In this document: positions 25,037-33,580 of the stretch, piece by piece
How the letters are laid out: every line of letters begins with the position of its first letter
Numbering within the stretch: position 1 is the stretch's first letter
NCBI RefSeq assembly: GCF_913054185.1
Contig: NZ_CAJXIV010000035.1
Location: 1 to 34,511, forward strand
Direction of reading: 5' to 3'
Length of the DNA stretch: 34,511 nucleotides
DNA from: an uncultured Shimia sp.
GTDB lineage: Bacteria > Pseudomonadota > Alphaproteobacteria > Rhodobacterales > Rhodobacteraceae
Position numbers and translations under genes: made by a program
The notes under the pieces: generated by a model
The model's input: the letters and a program-made list of their open reading frames with translations, nothing else
The model's database searches: none
What the model was told of the DNA's origin: nothing

Positions 25037-26800
25037 TTACTCCGCTGCTTCAATATCTTCATTCAAGATAGGCAGTTGAACTTCAAATACAGCCCCCTGC
25101 CCGTCTCCATTTCGTGCCGTGAGCCGTCCGCCAAGGTCACTGACGATGCCAGAGCTGATCGCCAGGCCCAAACCAACCCCTTCGCCAGGCTGTTTGGTGG
25201 TGAAAAACGGCTCAAAAAGGTTGTTCAAATCCTCGATCCCAGGGCCGTTGTCGCGCACCGTTAAAGTGGCCGTTTCCCCTGCTGCCAAAAGGATTTCGAT
25301 CTCCGGATCGGCCACAGACTCGGTTGCGTCCAGCGCATTACGGAGCAAGTTGATCATCACCTGCTCAATGCGCACCCGATCGCCCATCACCCGCACCGGA
25401 TCCGTCGGCACAATCTTGCTTATGCGCACCTGTCGCTGGCGCAATTGCGGCTCCATCATAGACAAAGCCGAGGCCACCGCATCGCTCATTTCCACCACAT
25501 GGAACTCATCGCCACCTTTGCGGGCATATGATTTAAGCTGCTTGGTGATCGCGCCCATACGCTCGATCAGATCGTCAATCCGCTGAAACGACGTCAGGGC
25601 TTCGTCCGGCCGATTGCGCTTCACCAAGAGCTGGGCACCCGCAAGATAAGTCTTCATCGCCGCCAAGGGTTGGTTCAGTTCATGACTCACCGCTGCAGAC
25701 ATCTCCCCCAACGCAGCCAATTTCGAACTCTGCGCCAAGCTCTGTTCCGCCACTTCAAGGCTCTGCTGCATGCGTTCGCGTTCGGCGATTTCCCGCTGAA
25801 GACGCAAGTTCAATCCTCGCAACTCCACGCTCTCCCGCTGAAACAGCGCCATGCGCAAAGCGCTTTTGCGCCCAAGGACGTAAAATCCAAGCGCCAACAG
25901 GATCGCGAACCCCATGATTTCCAGCGCCAGGACCGCGTTCACCTTCTCGCGCACACCGGCGTAACTTGTGAAACTGGTCATCTGCCAGCCTCGGAACGGT
26001 ATGCGCGCGCCCATGCGCATTACCGCTTCGCCGCGCAAATACGCATCCGCCGGATCCTGCGCCCAGTCCGCCGTCACCTTTATCGCCCGCTCAATCGCGC
26101 CCAATGCAGGCTGTCGCGACAGCGCTTCAGCCTCAGTCAAACCGCGCCAGCGCGGCTCGCTGCTCAGAATAATTGTGCCTTCACTGTTGGTCACCAGGAC
26201 CGCATCTGAAATCCCGGCCCAGGCCCGCTCAAACTTGTGCAAATCCACTTCTACAGCGATCACGCCAAGCGTGGCACCGCCACTTTCCAACCGCCTGGAA
26301 TAGATAAACCGATACGATCCGGTCTCATCTCTGGCCGCTGTAAATAGTGTAACATTGGACCGTAACGCATTGATAAAGAACTCTTGTTCCCGATACATCG
26401 TGCCAAGTCTTGTGCGATCTGTCGCAGCCACCGTGCGCCCGGTCTCATCCAGCAACAACAACGACGCCGCGCCGATCTCATCCACAAAGCTGATCAGCCG
26501 CGCAGTTGAGCTGGAGAAGTCTTGGGAATCCAACGCCCCAATCAACTCAGGGTCTTTGGCCAACAACTGCGGCACAATCGCACTGCGGCGCAACTCACTC
26601 AACAAGTTGCCGGAATACAGCGCCAGCCGAAGCTCTGCCCGATTGCGCGTATTTGCCGTAAACCGATCTGTCAGGAAACTGTTGGTGACCCAGATCGTCA
26701 CCCCTGCGACCACGACCAACAAAGCCAAAGTCAAACGCGCCCGCCAGCTTGTTGTCGCCGGGCGCAGTTTTTCAGAGGTGTCAGAAGCGTTTTGCGTCAT
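25037..26800 (-). CDS. DctB-like sensor histidine kinase
   Basis: This 587-aa membrane kinase has TM1 near 22-41, a periplasmic double-PAS (dCache/DctB-like) sensor at about 45-285, TM2 near 289-310, and a coiled coil near 320-360. The phosphoacceptor is His373 in AAVSHELNQPLAAMK. The ATPase domain has an N-box (INLLRNALDA), DNGPG near 517 and GVGLGLA near 541. The SHELNQPL form is typical of DctB and FixL-type kinases. The ATG start gives MTQNASD; no strong ribosome site precedes it, so coupling to purQ 36 bases upstream is plausible. It would phosphorylate the adjacent regulator. The ligand is unknown; C4-dicarboxylates are the family guess. Confidence 0.9.
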   Translation of the reverse strand: MTQNASDTSEKLRPATTSWRARLTLALLVVVAGVTIWVTNSFLTDRFTANTRNRAELRLALYSGNLLSELRRSAIVPQLLAKDPELIGALDSQDFSSSTARLISFVDEIGAASLLLLDETGRTVAATDRTRLGTMYREQEFFINALRSNVTLFTAARDETGSYRFIYSRRLESGGATLGVIAVEVDLHKFERAWAGISDAVLVTNSEGTIILSSEPRWRGLTEAEALSRQPALGAIERAIKVTADWAQDPADAYLRGEAVMRMGARIPFRGWQMTSFTSYAGVREKVNAVLALEIMGFAILLALGFYVLGRKSALRMALFQRESVELRGLNLRLQREIAERERMQQSLEVAEQSLAQSSKLAALGEMSAAVSHELNQPLAAMKTYLAGAQLLVKRNRPDEALTSFQRIDDLIERMGAITKQLKSYARKGGDEFHVVEMSDAVASALSMMEPQLRQRQVRISKIVPTDPVRVMGDRVRIEQVMINLLRNALDATESVADPEIEILLAAGETATLTVRDNGPGIEDLNNLFEPFFTTKQPGEGVGLGLAISSGIVSDLGGRLTARNGDGQGAVFEVQLPILNEDIEAAE

Positions 26801-26836
26801 GCAGGAACAGTACGCTTACGCGCCAACACCCTCAAG

Positions 26837-27505
26837 TCATGCTGTGGCGAACTGATCCATCAACGCGCGGAACATTGCCACCCCATCGGTACCACCATGG
26901 CCAGTATCCGCCGCCCGCTCTGGGTGAGGCATCATACCAAGCACACGTCGGTTCTTGCTGACCACACCAGCGATGTCCGCAACCGACCCGTTTGGATTGT
27001 CGGTATAGGTGAACGCAATCCGGTCTTCGTCACGCAGCTGAGCCAGCTTCTCGTCGGTCACAAAGTAGTTGCCGTCGTGGTGCGCAATCGGCACGTTCAC
27101 AACGTCGCCTTTGCTGTATCCAGACGTAAACGCCGTGTCCGCACTGGCCACTTCCAGACCTACCGTACGACAGATGTACTTCAGCCCAGCATTGCGGCGC
27201 AACGCCCCAGGCAACAGTCCGGTTTCCGTCAAGATCTGAAAGCCGTTGCAGACACCCAGCGCATAGCCGCCACGTTCGGCGTGCTTGATAAGAGACTGAC
27301 AAATTGGAGAATTTGCCGCAATCGCACCACAGCGTAGGTAATCGCCAAAGCTGAACCCACCCGGCACGCCGACCATGTCGATGCCTTCCGGAAGGGCTGT
27401 ATCTTTGTGCCACACCATGGTGACATCCGCTCCGGCCTGCTCAAATGCCACCGCAAGATCGCGGTCACAGTTGGAGCCCGGAAAAACAATGACCGCAGCT
27501 TTCAT
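26837..27505 (-). CDS. purQ: Phosphoribosylformylglycinamidine synthase, glutaminase subunit PurQ
   Basis: This 222-aa class I glutamine amidotransferase supplies ammonia to PurL for the FGAR to FGAM step of purine synthesis. The N-terminus MKAAVIVFPGSNCDRDLA is diagnostic. The nucleophile Cys lies in GYALGVCNGFQIL, and the His/Glu pair in GMMPHPERAAD. The ATG overlaps the purS stop by one base (TGATG), so translation is coupled. PurL is not in this window. Confidence 0.96.
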   Translation of the reverse strand: MKAAVIVFPGSNCDRDLAVAFEQAGADVTMVWHKDTALPEGIDMVGVPGGFSFGDYLRCGAIAANSPICQSLIKHAERGGYALGVCNGFQILTETGLLPGALRRNAGLKYICRTVGLEVASADTAFTSGYSKGDVVNVPIAHHDGNYFVTDEKLAQLRDEDRIAFTYTDNPNGSVADIAGVVSKNRRVLGMMPHPERAADTGHGGTDGVAMFRALMDQFATA

Positions 27506-27735
27506 CAGCCCATCTCCACCCGATAGCTTTCGATCACGGTGTTGGCGAGCAGCTTCTCACACATCTCGGTCACGGTGGCTTCAGTAGAGCCTTCTGCCAG
27601 ATCCAGCTCGATCACCTTGCCCTGACGCACACCTTCCACACCATCAAAACCAAGGCTGCCAAGCGCATGACGCACGGCCTCACCTTGTGGGTCCAGAACG
27701 CCGTTCTTCAGCATGACATATACGCGGGCTTTCAT
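27505..27735 (-). CDS. purS: Phosphoribosylformylglycinamidine synthase subunit PurS
   Basis: This 76-aa protein bridges PurQ and PurL in the multi-subunit FGAM synthase. Typical sequence includes MKARVYVMLKNGVLDPQGEA, GVRQGKVIELDL and CEKLLANTVIESY. I start at the ATG preceded by GGAGAGAG; the frame upstream is open for 30 codons but lacks PurS features. It sits 106 bases after purC. Confidence 0.96.
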   Translation of the reverse strand: MKARVYVMLKNGVLDPQGEAVRHALGSLGFDGVEGVRQGKVIELDLAEGSTEATVTEMCEKLLANTVIESYRVEMG

Positions 27736-27803
27736 TTGGTCTCTCTCCAATTGGGCATGTGGCGGGACTGTCCCGCTTTTCTTACCAAAAATAGTCTTTC
27801 CAG

Positions 27804-27825
27804 TTGCGCCTTTAACTGGGCGCAA
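27804..27825 (-). repeat. Stem-loop between purC and purS
   Basis: TTGCGCC and GGCGCAA make a 7-bp stem with an 8-base loop, about 17 bases after the purC stop. There is no T-tract. A second short inverted repeat (GCGGGA/TCCCGC) lies at 27762-27776. They may modulate expression or processing between the two genes. Confidence 0.35.
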
Positions 27826-27841
27826 GTGGCTTAGGTCAGGA

Positions 27842-28597
27842 TCAGCTTACAAGCGTTGGCTTGGGTCCGGTGCCTTTTGGCAGCACACCAAGCCGGCGCG
27901 CCACTTCGGCATAGGCATCGGTCAGGCTGCCAAGATCACGCCGGAACACGTCTTTGTCGAGCTTCCGACCAGTTTCAATATCCCAAAGACGGCAGCTGTC
28001 CGGGCTGATCTCGTCAGCCACAACCAAACGCTGAAAATCACCGTCATAAACACGACCAATCTCGATCTTGAAATCAATCAGACGGATGCCGACGCCAAAC
28101 ATCACGCCGCTCAGCCAATCGTTTACACGCAGCGCCAATCCCAGAATGTCATCCATATCCTGCTGGCTGGCCCAGCCAAACGCAGCGATATGCTCTTCAG
28201 ATACAAGCGGATCACCCAGACTGTCATCTTTGTAGCAGTATTCCACAATCGGGCGCGGCAACTGAGTGCCTTCTTCAATACCCAAGCGTTTGCTCATTGT
28301 GCCAGCGGCAAAGTTGCGCACGATGATTTCAAGTGGAATGATCTCACAGTTGCGCACCAACTGCTCGCGCATATTCATGCGCTTCAGAAAGTGGGTTGGC
28401 ACACCAACTTGTGTAAGCCCGGTCATGAAGTACTCACTCAGGCGGTTGTTCAACACGCCCTTGCCGTCAATCACGTCTTTCTTTTCCGCGTTAAATGCGG
28501 TGGCGTCGTCTTTGAAGTATTGGACAATGGTGCCTGGCTCAGGGCCTTCAAACAGAATCTTAGCTTTGCCTTCATAGATTTTTTTGCCGCGGGCCAT
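27842..28597 (-). CDS. purC: SAICAR synthase
   Basis: This 251-aa enzyme joins CAIR and aspartate using ATP in purine synthesis. Family blocks are [13 protein letters not shown] at the N-terminus, [19 protein letters not shown] near 95-115 and [10 protein letters not shown] near 175. AAGGA lies 8 bases before the ATG. It leads purC-purS-purQ on the minus strand and diverges from the ATPase zeta gene. Confidence 0.96.
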   Translation of the reverse strand: MARGKKIYEGKAKILFEGPEPGTIVQYFKDDATAFNAEKKDVIDGKGVLNNRLSEYFMTGLTQVGVPTHFLKRMNMREQLVRNCEIIPLEIIVRNFAAGTMSKRLGIEEGTQLPRPIVEYCYKDDSLGDPLVSEEHIAAFGWASQQDMDDILGLALRVNDWLSGVMFGVGIRLIDFKIEIGRVYDGDFQRLVVADEISPDSCRLWDIETGRKLDKDVFRRDLGSLTDAYAEVARRLGVLPKGTGPKPTLVS

Positions 28598-28662
28598 GGC
28601 TTCATTCCTTCTCTTTCGGGATGAGTCCCGAATTTGATCGCCCTCTTACTGGATGGACAGCG

Positions 28663-28695
28663 TTGTCGCAAGCACGCCGCTTCCTCTTGCGACAA
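28663..28695. promoter_or_regulatory. Perfect inverted repeat between purC and the zeta-subunit gene
   Basis: TTGTCGCAAG and CTTGCGACAA are perfect 10-bp arms with a 13-base spacer, in the 157-bp divergent region. Neither side has a T-tract. Symmetry and position suggest an operator or a leader stem of either gene. No confident promoter hexamers were seen. Confidence 0.45.
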
Positions 28696-28754
28696 TGCGT
28701 TTGGATGCTCATATTTAAACTAAGTCATACTAGGATCCTGAAGGAGACCCAAAA

Positions 28755-29069
28755 ATGAATACATTTGACGATCGTGAAGCCGCCTTCGAAGCCAAGTTTG
28801 CGCATGATGAAGAAGTGAAATTCAAAGCCGAAGCGCGCGCCAATAAAAAACTGGGTCTTTGGGCTGCTGATCTGCTGGGTAAAGCCGGGGCAGCCGCTGA
28901 AGACTACGCCATGACCGTGATCTCAGCCGATTTTGAAGAAGCTGGCCACGACGATGTCATTCGCAAAGTGGTTGCCGATCTAGGTAGCAAATCCGACGAA
29001 GCGACCATTCGCGCAAAGCGCCGTGAAAGCCTTGCTGCCGCCAAAGAAGAGCTGGCAAGCGAAATCTAA
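28755..29069 (+). CDS. DUF1476 protein, F1-ATPase zeta subunit (inhibitor)
   Basis: This 104-aa protein matches the DUF1476 family of alphaproteobacteria. The Paracoccus denitrificans member is the zeta subunit, which inhibits ATP hydrolysis by F1. The N-terminus MNTFDDREAAFEAKFAHDEE is the conserved inhibitory-region block, followed by LGLWAADLLGKAG. AAGGAG lies 8 bases before the ATG. It stands alone between purC and an MprF-like gene, away from the atp operon, with its own terminator. Function is by family, not tested here. Confidence 0.92.
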   Translation: MNTFDDREAAFEAKFAHDEEVKFKAEARANKKLGLWAADLLGKAGAAAEDYAMTVISADFEEAGHDDVIRKVVADLGSKSDEATIRAKRRESLAAAKEELASEI

Positions 29070-29095
29070 TCCATTTCAACACAGTGAAGACACAG

Positions 29096-29123
29096 CGCGC
29101 GGGCTCCGGCCTGCGCGTTTTTT
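29096..29123 (+). terminator. Rho-independent terminator of the zeta-subunit gene
   Basis: A 9-bp stem (CGCGCGGGC paired with GCCTGCGCG, one G-T wobble) with a 4-base loop is followed by six T. It starts 27 bases after the stop codon. Confidence 0.88.
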
Positions 29124-29229
29124 AGCTCCAATTGTCTTTGTTAAGGCGGCCGAAACCACGCATCCGATAGCGATTTGGGTCACTTGGGACAGGTAACGAA
29201 TTGGGGCGGGAACCTTGCAGACATCAAAA

Positions 29230-31119
29230 ATGAAGACCGTGCAGACCTTTCTGCGACGTGTTTGGCCGTTTGGATTTGGCGCAGCTTGCATCTGGCTGCT
29301 GTCAGAACAAGCAGACGATATTGACTATGGCGCTCTTTGGGCCTCAGTCATCGCTGCTGCACCATGGCAATGGGGCTTGGCCCTTTTCTTTTCCGCCATC
29401 AGTTTCCTTGCCGTGTCCCGCTATGACGTGATTGCTCAGCGTCATTTTCAAATGCACCGCAGCACATCTGAAGCCATGACCGTGGGCGCCACGGCCATTG
29501 GACTGGGTCAAACTCTTGGCGCCGGCGTCGTTGTGGGGACCTTCGTGCGCTGGCGCATGATGCCAGATCTGTCGCTCAAGGACGCGACCCGCATAACCGC
29601 CTTTGTCACAGTGACTTTCCTGGCTGCCATGGCCGTCACAATTGCACTGGCTGCGATCGTCCTACCAACGCCGCACGTGCCCGCATTTTTGCCCCCTGTC
29701 ATTCTGATCGTTGCCTTCCTTGTTGTTGTTTTGGCCTTTGTCTTTCCGGTGCTACCGCGCCACGGAGGCCGCCTGAGCTTGCCAACTCTGCCCGCCATGG
29801 CCGCGCTGCTGACGCTATGCCTGATCGACACCATCTTTGCGGCTCTGGCCCTCTATGTGCTGCTGCCCCCTGATCTGTCGCTCTCTTTCGCTGTCTTGCT
29901 GCCGGTTTTCTTGATTGCGCTCGGCGCTGCCATTTTCTCCGGCACGCCAGGTGGTGTAGGCCCCTTCGAACTGACTTTGTTGGCAATGCTGCCAAGCCAA
30001 CCAGAATCTTCCTTGCTGGCGGGCGTATTGGCCTTCCGCGCCATTTACTATGCCGTGCCTGCACTGATGGCCGGTTTGATTCTCTTGCGCCATCTCGCGC
30101 GTCCGCGCCCGTCCCGCTCACCACGCCAAAACCGCGCATACGAGGCTTATGACAACGCGCCTCTTACAACAGTCAGCCGCGCAGAGTTGGGTGTGATCCG
30201 CCAAAACGGCGGTGCACTCCTGTCTTGTGACGCTGGCCGCTACGGTGCGGTGCGCATTGGCCAAACGTTGGTGGCCCTGTTTGACCCAATCGAGGGCGAC
30301 GCCCACGCCATGGCCCGCCCGCTGAAAAACGCCGCCCGCGCGCAAAACCGTATCGCCTGCAAATACAAAATCTCCGCGCGCCAGGCTGTAAATACCCGCA
30401 AGGCCGGCTGGGCCGTGGTGCACATCTCCGACGAAGCGGTGCTGACGCCTGCCAAGCACAAGACATCAGGCTCCACCTATCGCCAATTGCGCCGCAAACT
30501 ACGCCAGGCGGAAAAGGCCGAGGTTCAAGTCGCCCAACCTGACACCCACATGCTGCCGCTAGGTGACATGGCGCGGGTGTCCACCGCTTGGGAGGCCAGA
30601 AATGGCATTCCTAAAGGTCTAACCATGGGCCGGTTTGAGGACTTTTATGTTGGTTGCCAGACGGTCTTCCTCGCGTTCAAAGACGACCAGCTTGTCGGTT
30701 TTGTAAGTTTCCACGCAACCTCCCATGAATGGTGTCTAGATCTCATGCGTGTGCTGCCCGACGCGCCAGACGGCACTATGCACCACCTCGTGCAAAAAGC
30801 TATCGAAGCTGCTGCAGAGTCGGACGTGCCGCGGTTGTCTTTGGCGGCGGCCCCAGCACTACCGGAAGCCAAAACCACGCTGGAACGCAAAATCCGCGGC
30901 TACCACTTCAAACACGCCGGCGGCGCTGGCCTACGGCAGTTCAAAGCCTGTTTTGCCCCCCGTTGGGAACCCTTGTTCATGGCAGCACCAGGCCCTGCAC
31001 AGCTCGGCTTGGCCGCGCTTGATCTCACCCGGGCCGTGAACCTGCGCAGCGCGCCAGCCACGCCCATCACCTGCCAGCAAAACGCACACACGGAAGTTTA
31101 CCTACCCTCCACCTCATAA
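29230..31119 (+). CDS. MprF-like membrane protein with C-terminal DUF2156 domain
   Basis: This protein of about 629 aa has an N-terminal half (to about residue 285) of seven or so membrane segments with the LPG-synthase membrane-domain motif FSGTPGGVGPFELTLLAML. The C-terminal half is soluble and GNAT-like, as in phosphatidylglycerol lysyltransferases (KHKTSGSTYRQLRRKLRQAE, AWEARNGIPKGLTMGRF, VGFVSFHATSHEWCLDLMR). Such enzymes move an amino acid from aminoacyl-tRNA to a membrane lipid. Whether the donor here is lysine, alanine or another is unknown. I use the ATG at 29230; a TTG five codons earlier follows GGGGCGGGA and is possible. It precedes the methyltransferase by 94 bases. Confidence 0.82.
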   Translation: MKTVQTFLRRVWPFGFGAACIWLLSEQADDIDYGALWASVIAAAPWQWGLALFFSAISFLAVSRYDVIAQRHFQMHRSTSEAMTVGATAIGLGQTLGAGVVVGTFVRWRMMPDLSLKDATRITAFVTVTFLAAMAVTIALAAIVLPTPHVPAFLPPVILIVAFLVVVLAFVFPVLPRHGGRLSLPTLPAMAALLTLCLIDTIFAALALYVLLPPDLSLSFAVLLPVFLIALGAAIFSGTPGGVGPFELTLLAMLPSQPESSLLAGVLAFRAIYYAVPALMAGLILLRHLARPRPSRSPRQNRAYEAYDNAPLTTVSRAELGVIRQNGGALLSCDAGRYGAVRIGQTLVALFDPIEGDAHAMARPLKNAARAQNRIACKYKISARQAVNTRKAGWAVVHISDEAVLTPAKHKTSGSTYRQLRRKLRQAEKAEVQVAQPDTHMLPLGDMARVSTAWEARNGIPKGLTMGRFEDFYVGCQTVFLAFKDDQLVGFVSFHATSHEWCLDLMRVLPDAPDGTMHHLVQKAIEAAAESDVPRLSLAAAPALPEAKTTLERKIRGYHFKHAGGAGLRQFKACFAPRWEPLFMAAPGPAQLGLAALDLTRAVNLRSAPATPITCQQNAHTEVYLPSTS

Positions 31120-31213
31120 TGGTCTTGCATCAAATTAAGTTGTGCCTACTTGCCACTCGTGGCACATCGCTGCGCAACTGACACGCGGTTCCCCGCGCCT
31201 TAAGGAGTTTCTG
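31120..31213 (+). promoter_or_regulatory. Structured leader of the homocysteine methyltransferase gene
   Basis: Two mutually exclusive pairings are visible: GTGCC with GGCAC, or the compact hairpin TGCCAC/GTGGCA. AGTTG and CAACT can close the whole element. A second hairpin (CGCGG/CCGCG) ends 4 bases before the AAGGAG ribosome site. Position and alternatives suggest a sensor of SAM, SAH or a related metabolite, but I could not match a known riboswitch. Confidence 0.35.
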
Positions 31214-32233
31214 ATGACCAACGCCCTCTCCAAGCTTTTGGAAACCCGTGACTGGCTCATGGCCGACGGCGCCACCGGCACCAACCTGTTCAACATGGGC
31301 CTCAGCTCGGGCGACGCGCCAGAACTCTGGAACGCCGATGAGCCACAGAACATCAAGAAGCTCTACAGCCTCGCGGTCGACAATGGCTCTGACATCTTCC
31401 TGACCAACTCGTTTGGCGGCAACGCCTCGCGCCTGAAGCTGCACGACGCCCAAGACCGTGTGCGCGAACTCAACCGCCTCGCTGCGGAAATCGGTCGCGA
31501 GGTCGCGGATGCGGCTGGCCACCCTGTAATCGTGGCGGGTTCCGTTGGCCCAACCGGCGACATCATGGAACCTGTCGGCAGCCTGTCTCACGCGGACGCC
31601 GTGGAGATGTTCCACGAACAAGCTGAAGGCCTGAAAGAAGGTGGCGCGGACGTTCTTTGGCTGGAGACTATTTCTGCCCCTGAAGAATACAAAGCCGCCG
31701 CTGAAGCCTTTGCCCTTGCCGACATGCCTTGGGTGGGCACCATGAGCTTTGACACCGCTGGTCGCACCATGATGGGCATGACCTCCGCCGATATGGTGCA
31801 AATGGTTGGTGCGCTGCCCAACACCCCTCTGGGCTTTGGCGCCAACTGTGGCACCGGTGCGCCAGACCTGTTGCGCACCGTGCTGGGCTTCTCCGCACAA
31901 GGCACCGAGACGCCGATTGTCGCCAAAGGCAACGCTGGCATCCCCAAATACGTCGATGGCCATATCCACTATGATGGCACACCGGAACTGATGGCAGACT
32001 ACGCTGTGATGGCACGTGATTGTGGCGCCACCATCATTGGCGGCTGCTGTGGCACCATGCCAAACCACCTCAAAGCCATGCGTGAAGCGCTGGAAACCCG
32101 CCCCCGTGGCGAGCGCCCAAGCCTAGAGCTGATCGCCGAGAAACTGGGCGGCTTTTCCTCTGCGGGCGATGGCACTGGCGACGACGCGACAGCCCCTGCC
32201 CGCGAACGTCGCGGCCGCCGCCGTCGCAGCTAA
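31214..32233 (+). CDS. bmt: Betaine-homocysteine-type S-methyltransferase
   Basis: This 339-aa enzyme would methylate homocysteine to methionine with betaine or a related methyl donor. The N-terminus WLMADGATGTNLFNMGL is the family start. The three zinc ligands are the Cys in GFGANCGTGAPD and the two in IGGCCGTMPNH. AAGGAG lies 6 bases before the ATG; the longer open frame upstream lies in the leader. The C-terminal tail is Arg-rich (RERRGRRRRS) and likely disordered. Roseobacters often use such enzymes for betaine or DMSP-derived methyl groups. The exact donor is inferred. Confidence 0.88.
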   Translation: MTNALSKLLETRDWLMADGATGTNLFNMGLSSGDAPELWNADEPQNIKKLYSLAVDNGSDIFLTNSFGGNASRLKLHDAQDRVRELNRLAAEIGREVADAAGHPVIVAGSVGPTGDIMEPVGSLSHADAVEMFHEQAEGLKEGGADVLWLETISAPEEYKAAAEAFALADMPWVGTMSFDTAGRTMMGMTSADMVQMVGALPNTPLGFGANCGTGAPDLLRTVLGFSAQGTETPIVAKGNAGIPKYVDGHIHYDGTPELMADYAVMARDCGATIIGGCCGTMPNHLKAMREALETRPRGERPSLELIAEKLGGFSSAGDGTGDDATAPARERRGRRRRS

Positions 32234-32255
32234 GTCGACCGAAGATAATACGTCA

Positions 32256-32280
32256 AAAGCCCGGATCATGTCCGGGCTTT
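32256..32280. terminator. Bidirectional terminator between bmt and the AhpD-like gene
   Basis: AAAGCCCGGA and TCCGGGCTTT are perfect 10-bp arms around a 5-base loop in the 51-bp convergent gap. The stem ends in A/T pairs, giving short U-runs on both strands. Confidence 0.85.
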
Positions 32281-32284
32281 ATGT

Positions 32285-32893
32285 TTAAGTGTGGTTCCAG
32301 TCGTCAGGATTGTCCGAGTTGTTGGGCGACAGACCCAAGATGTCACCCTTGGTGGAACACCCCAGGCCCAACACCGTGCGATTGGCATAGCCAAAATAGG
32401 CCGACACTTGATTGATCTCCAAGATCTCACCATCGCTGAACCCAGCTTCCCGTAACTGAACGATCAGTTTTTCGCTTATTCCAGCAGCATCTCGCGTCAA
32501 TTGACGGGCATAGTCCATTGCCAACTTTTGTTTGTCATCCAGCGGTGCACTCTCAATGTTACGCGTCTCAATGGCCGCACGAATGCCATCCGCCCGCACA
32601 TCATCACCCAGCAACCGTTTTAATCCGGAAAAATGATGCTCCACGCAGTAATCACACTCATTGAGCGAACTGACCCAGACCCCTAAGGTTTCCAAAAACC
32701 ACTTGGGCACCGTGTTGCCGCTGTGATGCAATACGTATTTGTAGATCGCCATATGCCCCTCCATCGTGTGGGGCCGCAGGCTGTGCATCATCATGATGTT
32801 GTCGACGTTGTTGTCCGGGCCTTTCACCCGATCATACAGCATCTTTAGTTTTCCATCGGCGTCGTCGTAGTCAACCGTATCGATCCAGGGCAT
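32285..32893 (-). CDS. Carboxymuconolactone decarboxylase/AhpD-like family protein
   Basis: This 202-aa all-helical cytoplasmic protein has the AhpD-type redox motif CDYCVEHH near residue 83-90, with a glutamate just before it (NECDYC). Members labelled uncharacterised peroxidase-related enzymes share this layout, so reduction of a peroxide is likely, but partner and substrate are unknown. I start at MPWIDTVDYDD with AAAGGAC 8 bases upstream; 32 more open codons upstream lack family features. Confidence 0.85.
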   Translation of the reverse strand: MPWIDTVDYDDADGKLKMLYDRVKGPDNNVDNIMMMHSLRPHTMEGHMAIYKYVLHHSGNTVPKWFLETLGVWVSSLNECDYCVEHHFSGLKRLLGDDVRADGIRAAIETRNIESAPLDDKQKLAMDYARQLTRDAAGISEKLIVQLREAGFSDGEILEINQVSAYFGYANRTVLGLGCSTKGDILGLSPNNSDNPDDWNHT

Positions 32894-33059
32894 CACAAAG
32901 TCCTTTGGTAGTGAGACACACTGCGCCACACAAACCGTCCGCACCGCGCCAAAAAGATATATGCGCAGCATGCATCGATAACAAAGCAACTATCAAGAAG
33001 AAGAACCGGACATCACGACACGCTTCAAATCAGAGGAACGCCAAAGACGTTTGTGACAC

Positions 33060-33446
33060 TCAGCAATACCCTGCCCGTTTGATCCGGTTTTTCGCTGACG
33101 CCTGTTCAAATTGCCGATACCGCCCACCGGAATACCGCGCACAATCCAGGGCATGCCCTGCAGCAATCACGGCCGCACCAATATCCTGCCCATCTGCATA
33201 ACAAATGCCGATGTAACGGTCATAGGACCGCTCTCCGGTTAAATCGCAGGACACCGTCTTGCCGCGCAAGTAATTCACGGTCCACCGCTTGGCGTCTTTG
33301 CCGGCGCGAGTCTTGAGTTCCGGCGCATCAACCCCTTGGAACCGCACCGGCGTGCCGTTCAAAACAATCGTGTCCGCATCGCGCACCTGCACATCCGCCC
33401 AAACAGGCGTGGCCACCAAAATGGCAACCGCAGTTAATCTTTTCAT
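33060..33446 (-). CDS. Secreted SNase-fold (thermonuclease-like) nuclease
   Basis: This 128-aa protein has a Sec signal (MKRLTAVAILVATPVWA) and a short staphylococcal-nuclease domain. Active-site matches are DADTI, the Arg and Glu of VRFQGVDAPE, and the later Arg in SYDRYIGICYADG. Four cysteines in the mature part (VSCDL, GICYA, LDCARY, terminal GYC) could form two periplasmic disulfides. It probably cuts nucleic acid outside the cytoplasm; many such small homologues are untested. It lies 166 bases before the AhpD-like gene, with no shared operon evident. Confidence 0.85.
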   Translation of the reverse strand: MKRLTAVAILVATPVWADVQVRDADTIVLNGTPVRFQGVDAPELKTRAGKDAKRWTVNYLRGKTVSCDLTGERSYDRYIGICYADGQDIGAAVIAAGHALDCARYSGGRYRQFEQASAKNRIKRAGYC

Positions 33447-33529
33447 GTTGGTCTTCTGTCGTGAGTGAGTGGTGGGCCCGCTCTACCACTTGCTCAGGCA
33501 TGTGTCACACCCCTCGCACGGCTCACTAG

Positions 33530-33555
33530 GCCATAGGCAGCAGGCCGCCTATGGC
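33530..33555 (-). terminator. Stem-loop after the family 3 binding-protein gene
   Basis: GCCATAGGC and GCCTATGGC are perfect 9-bp arms with an 8-base loop, about 25 bases after the binding-protein stop on the minus strand. No T-run follows, so termination would be partial or Rho-dependent. Confidence 0.45.
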
Positions 33556-33580
33556 TATGTTTCATAAAGTGAATTCCCGC

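Noticed and set aside
27713..28624. 303-codon plus-strand frame opposite purC
   Set aside because: It is a shadow frame; purC and purS are clear on the minus strand.
31160..31176. Possible sigma54 promoter (TGGCAC ... GC)
   Set aside because: The GG-to-GC spacing is one base short of the required -24/-12 distance.
31142..31200. Possible SAH riboswitch core (CGCTGCGCAAC)
   Set aside because: The outer stem (GAGG...CTCG type) and other conserved parts are not visible, so I call only a structured leader.
31130..32068. 312-codon minus-strand frame opposite bmt
   Set aside because: It is a shadow of the methyltransferase gene with no domain pattern, and the plus strand has clear zinc-site motifs and a ribosome site.
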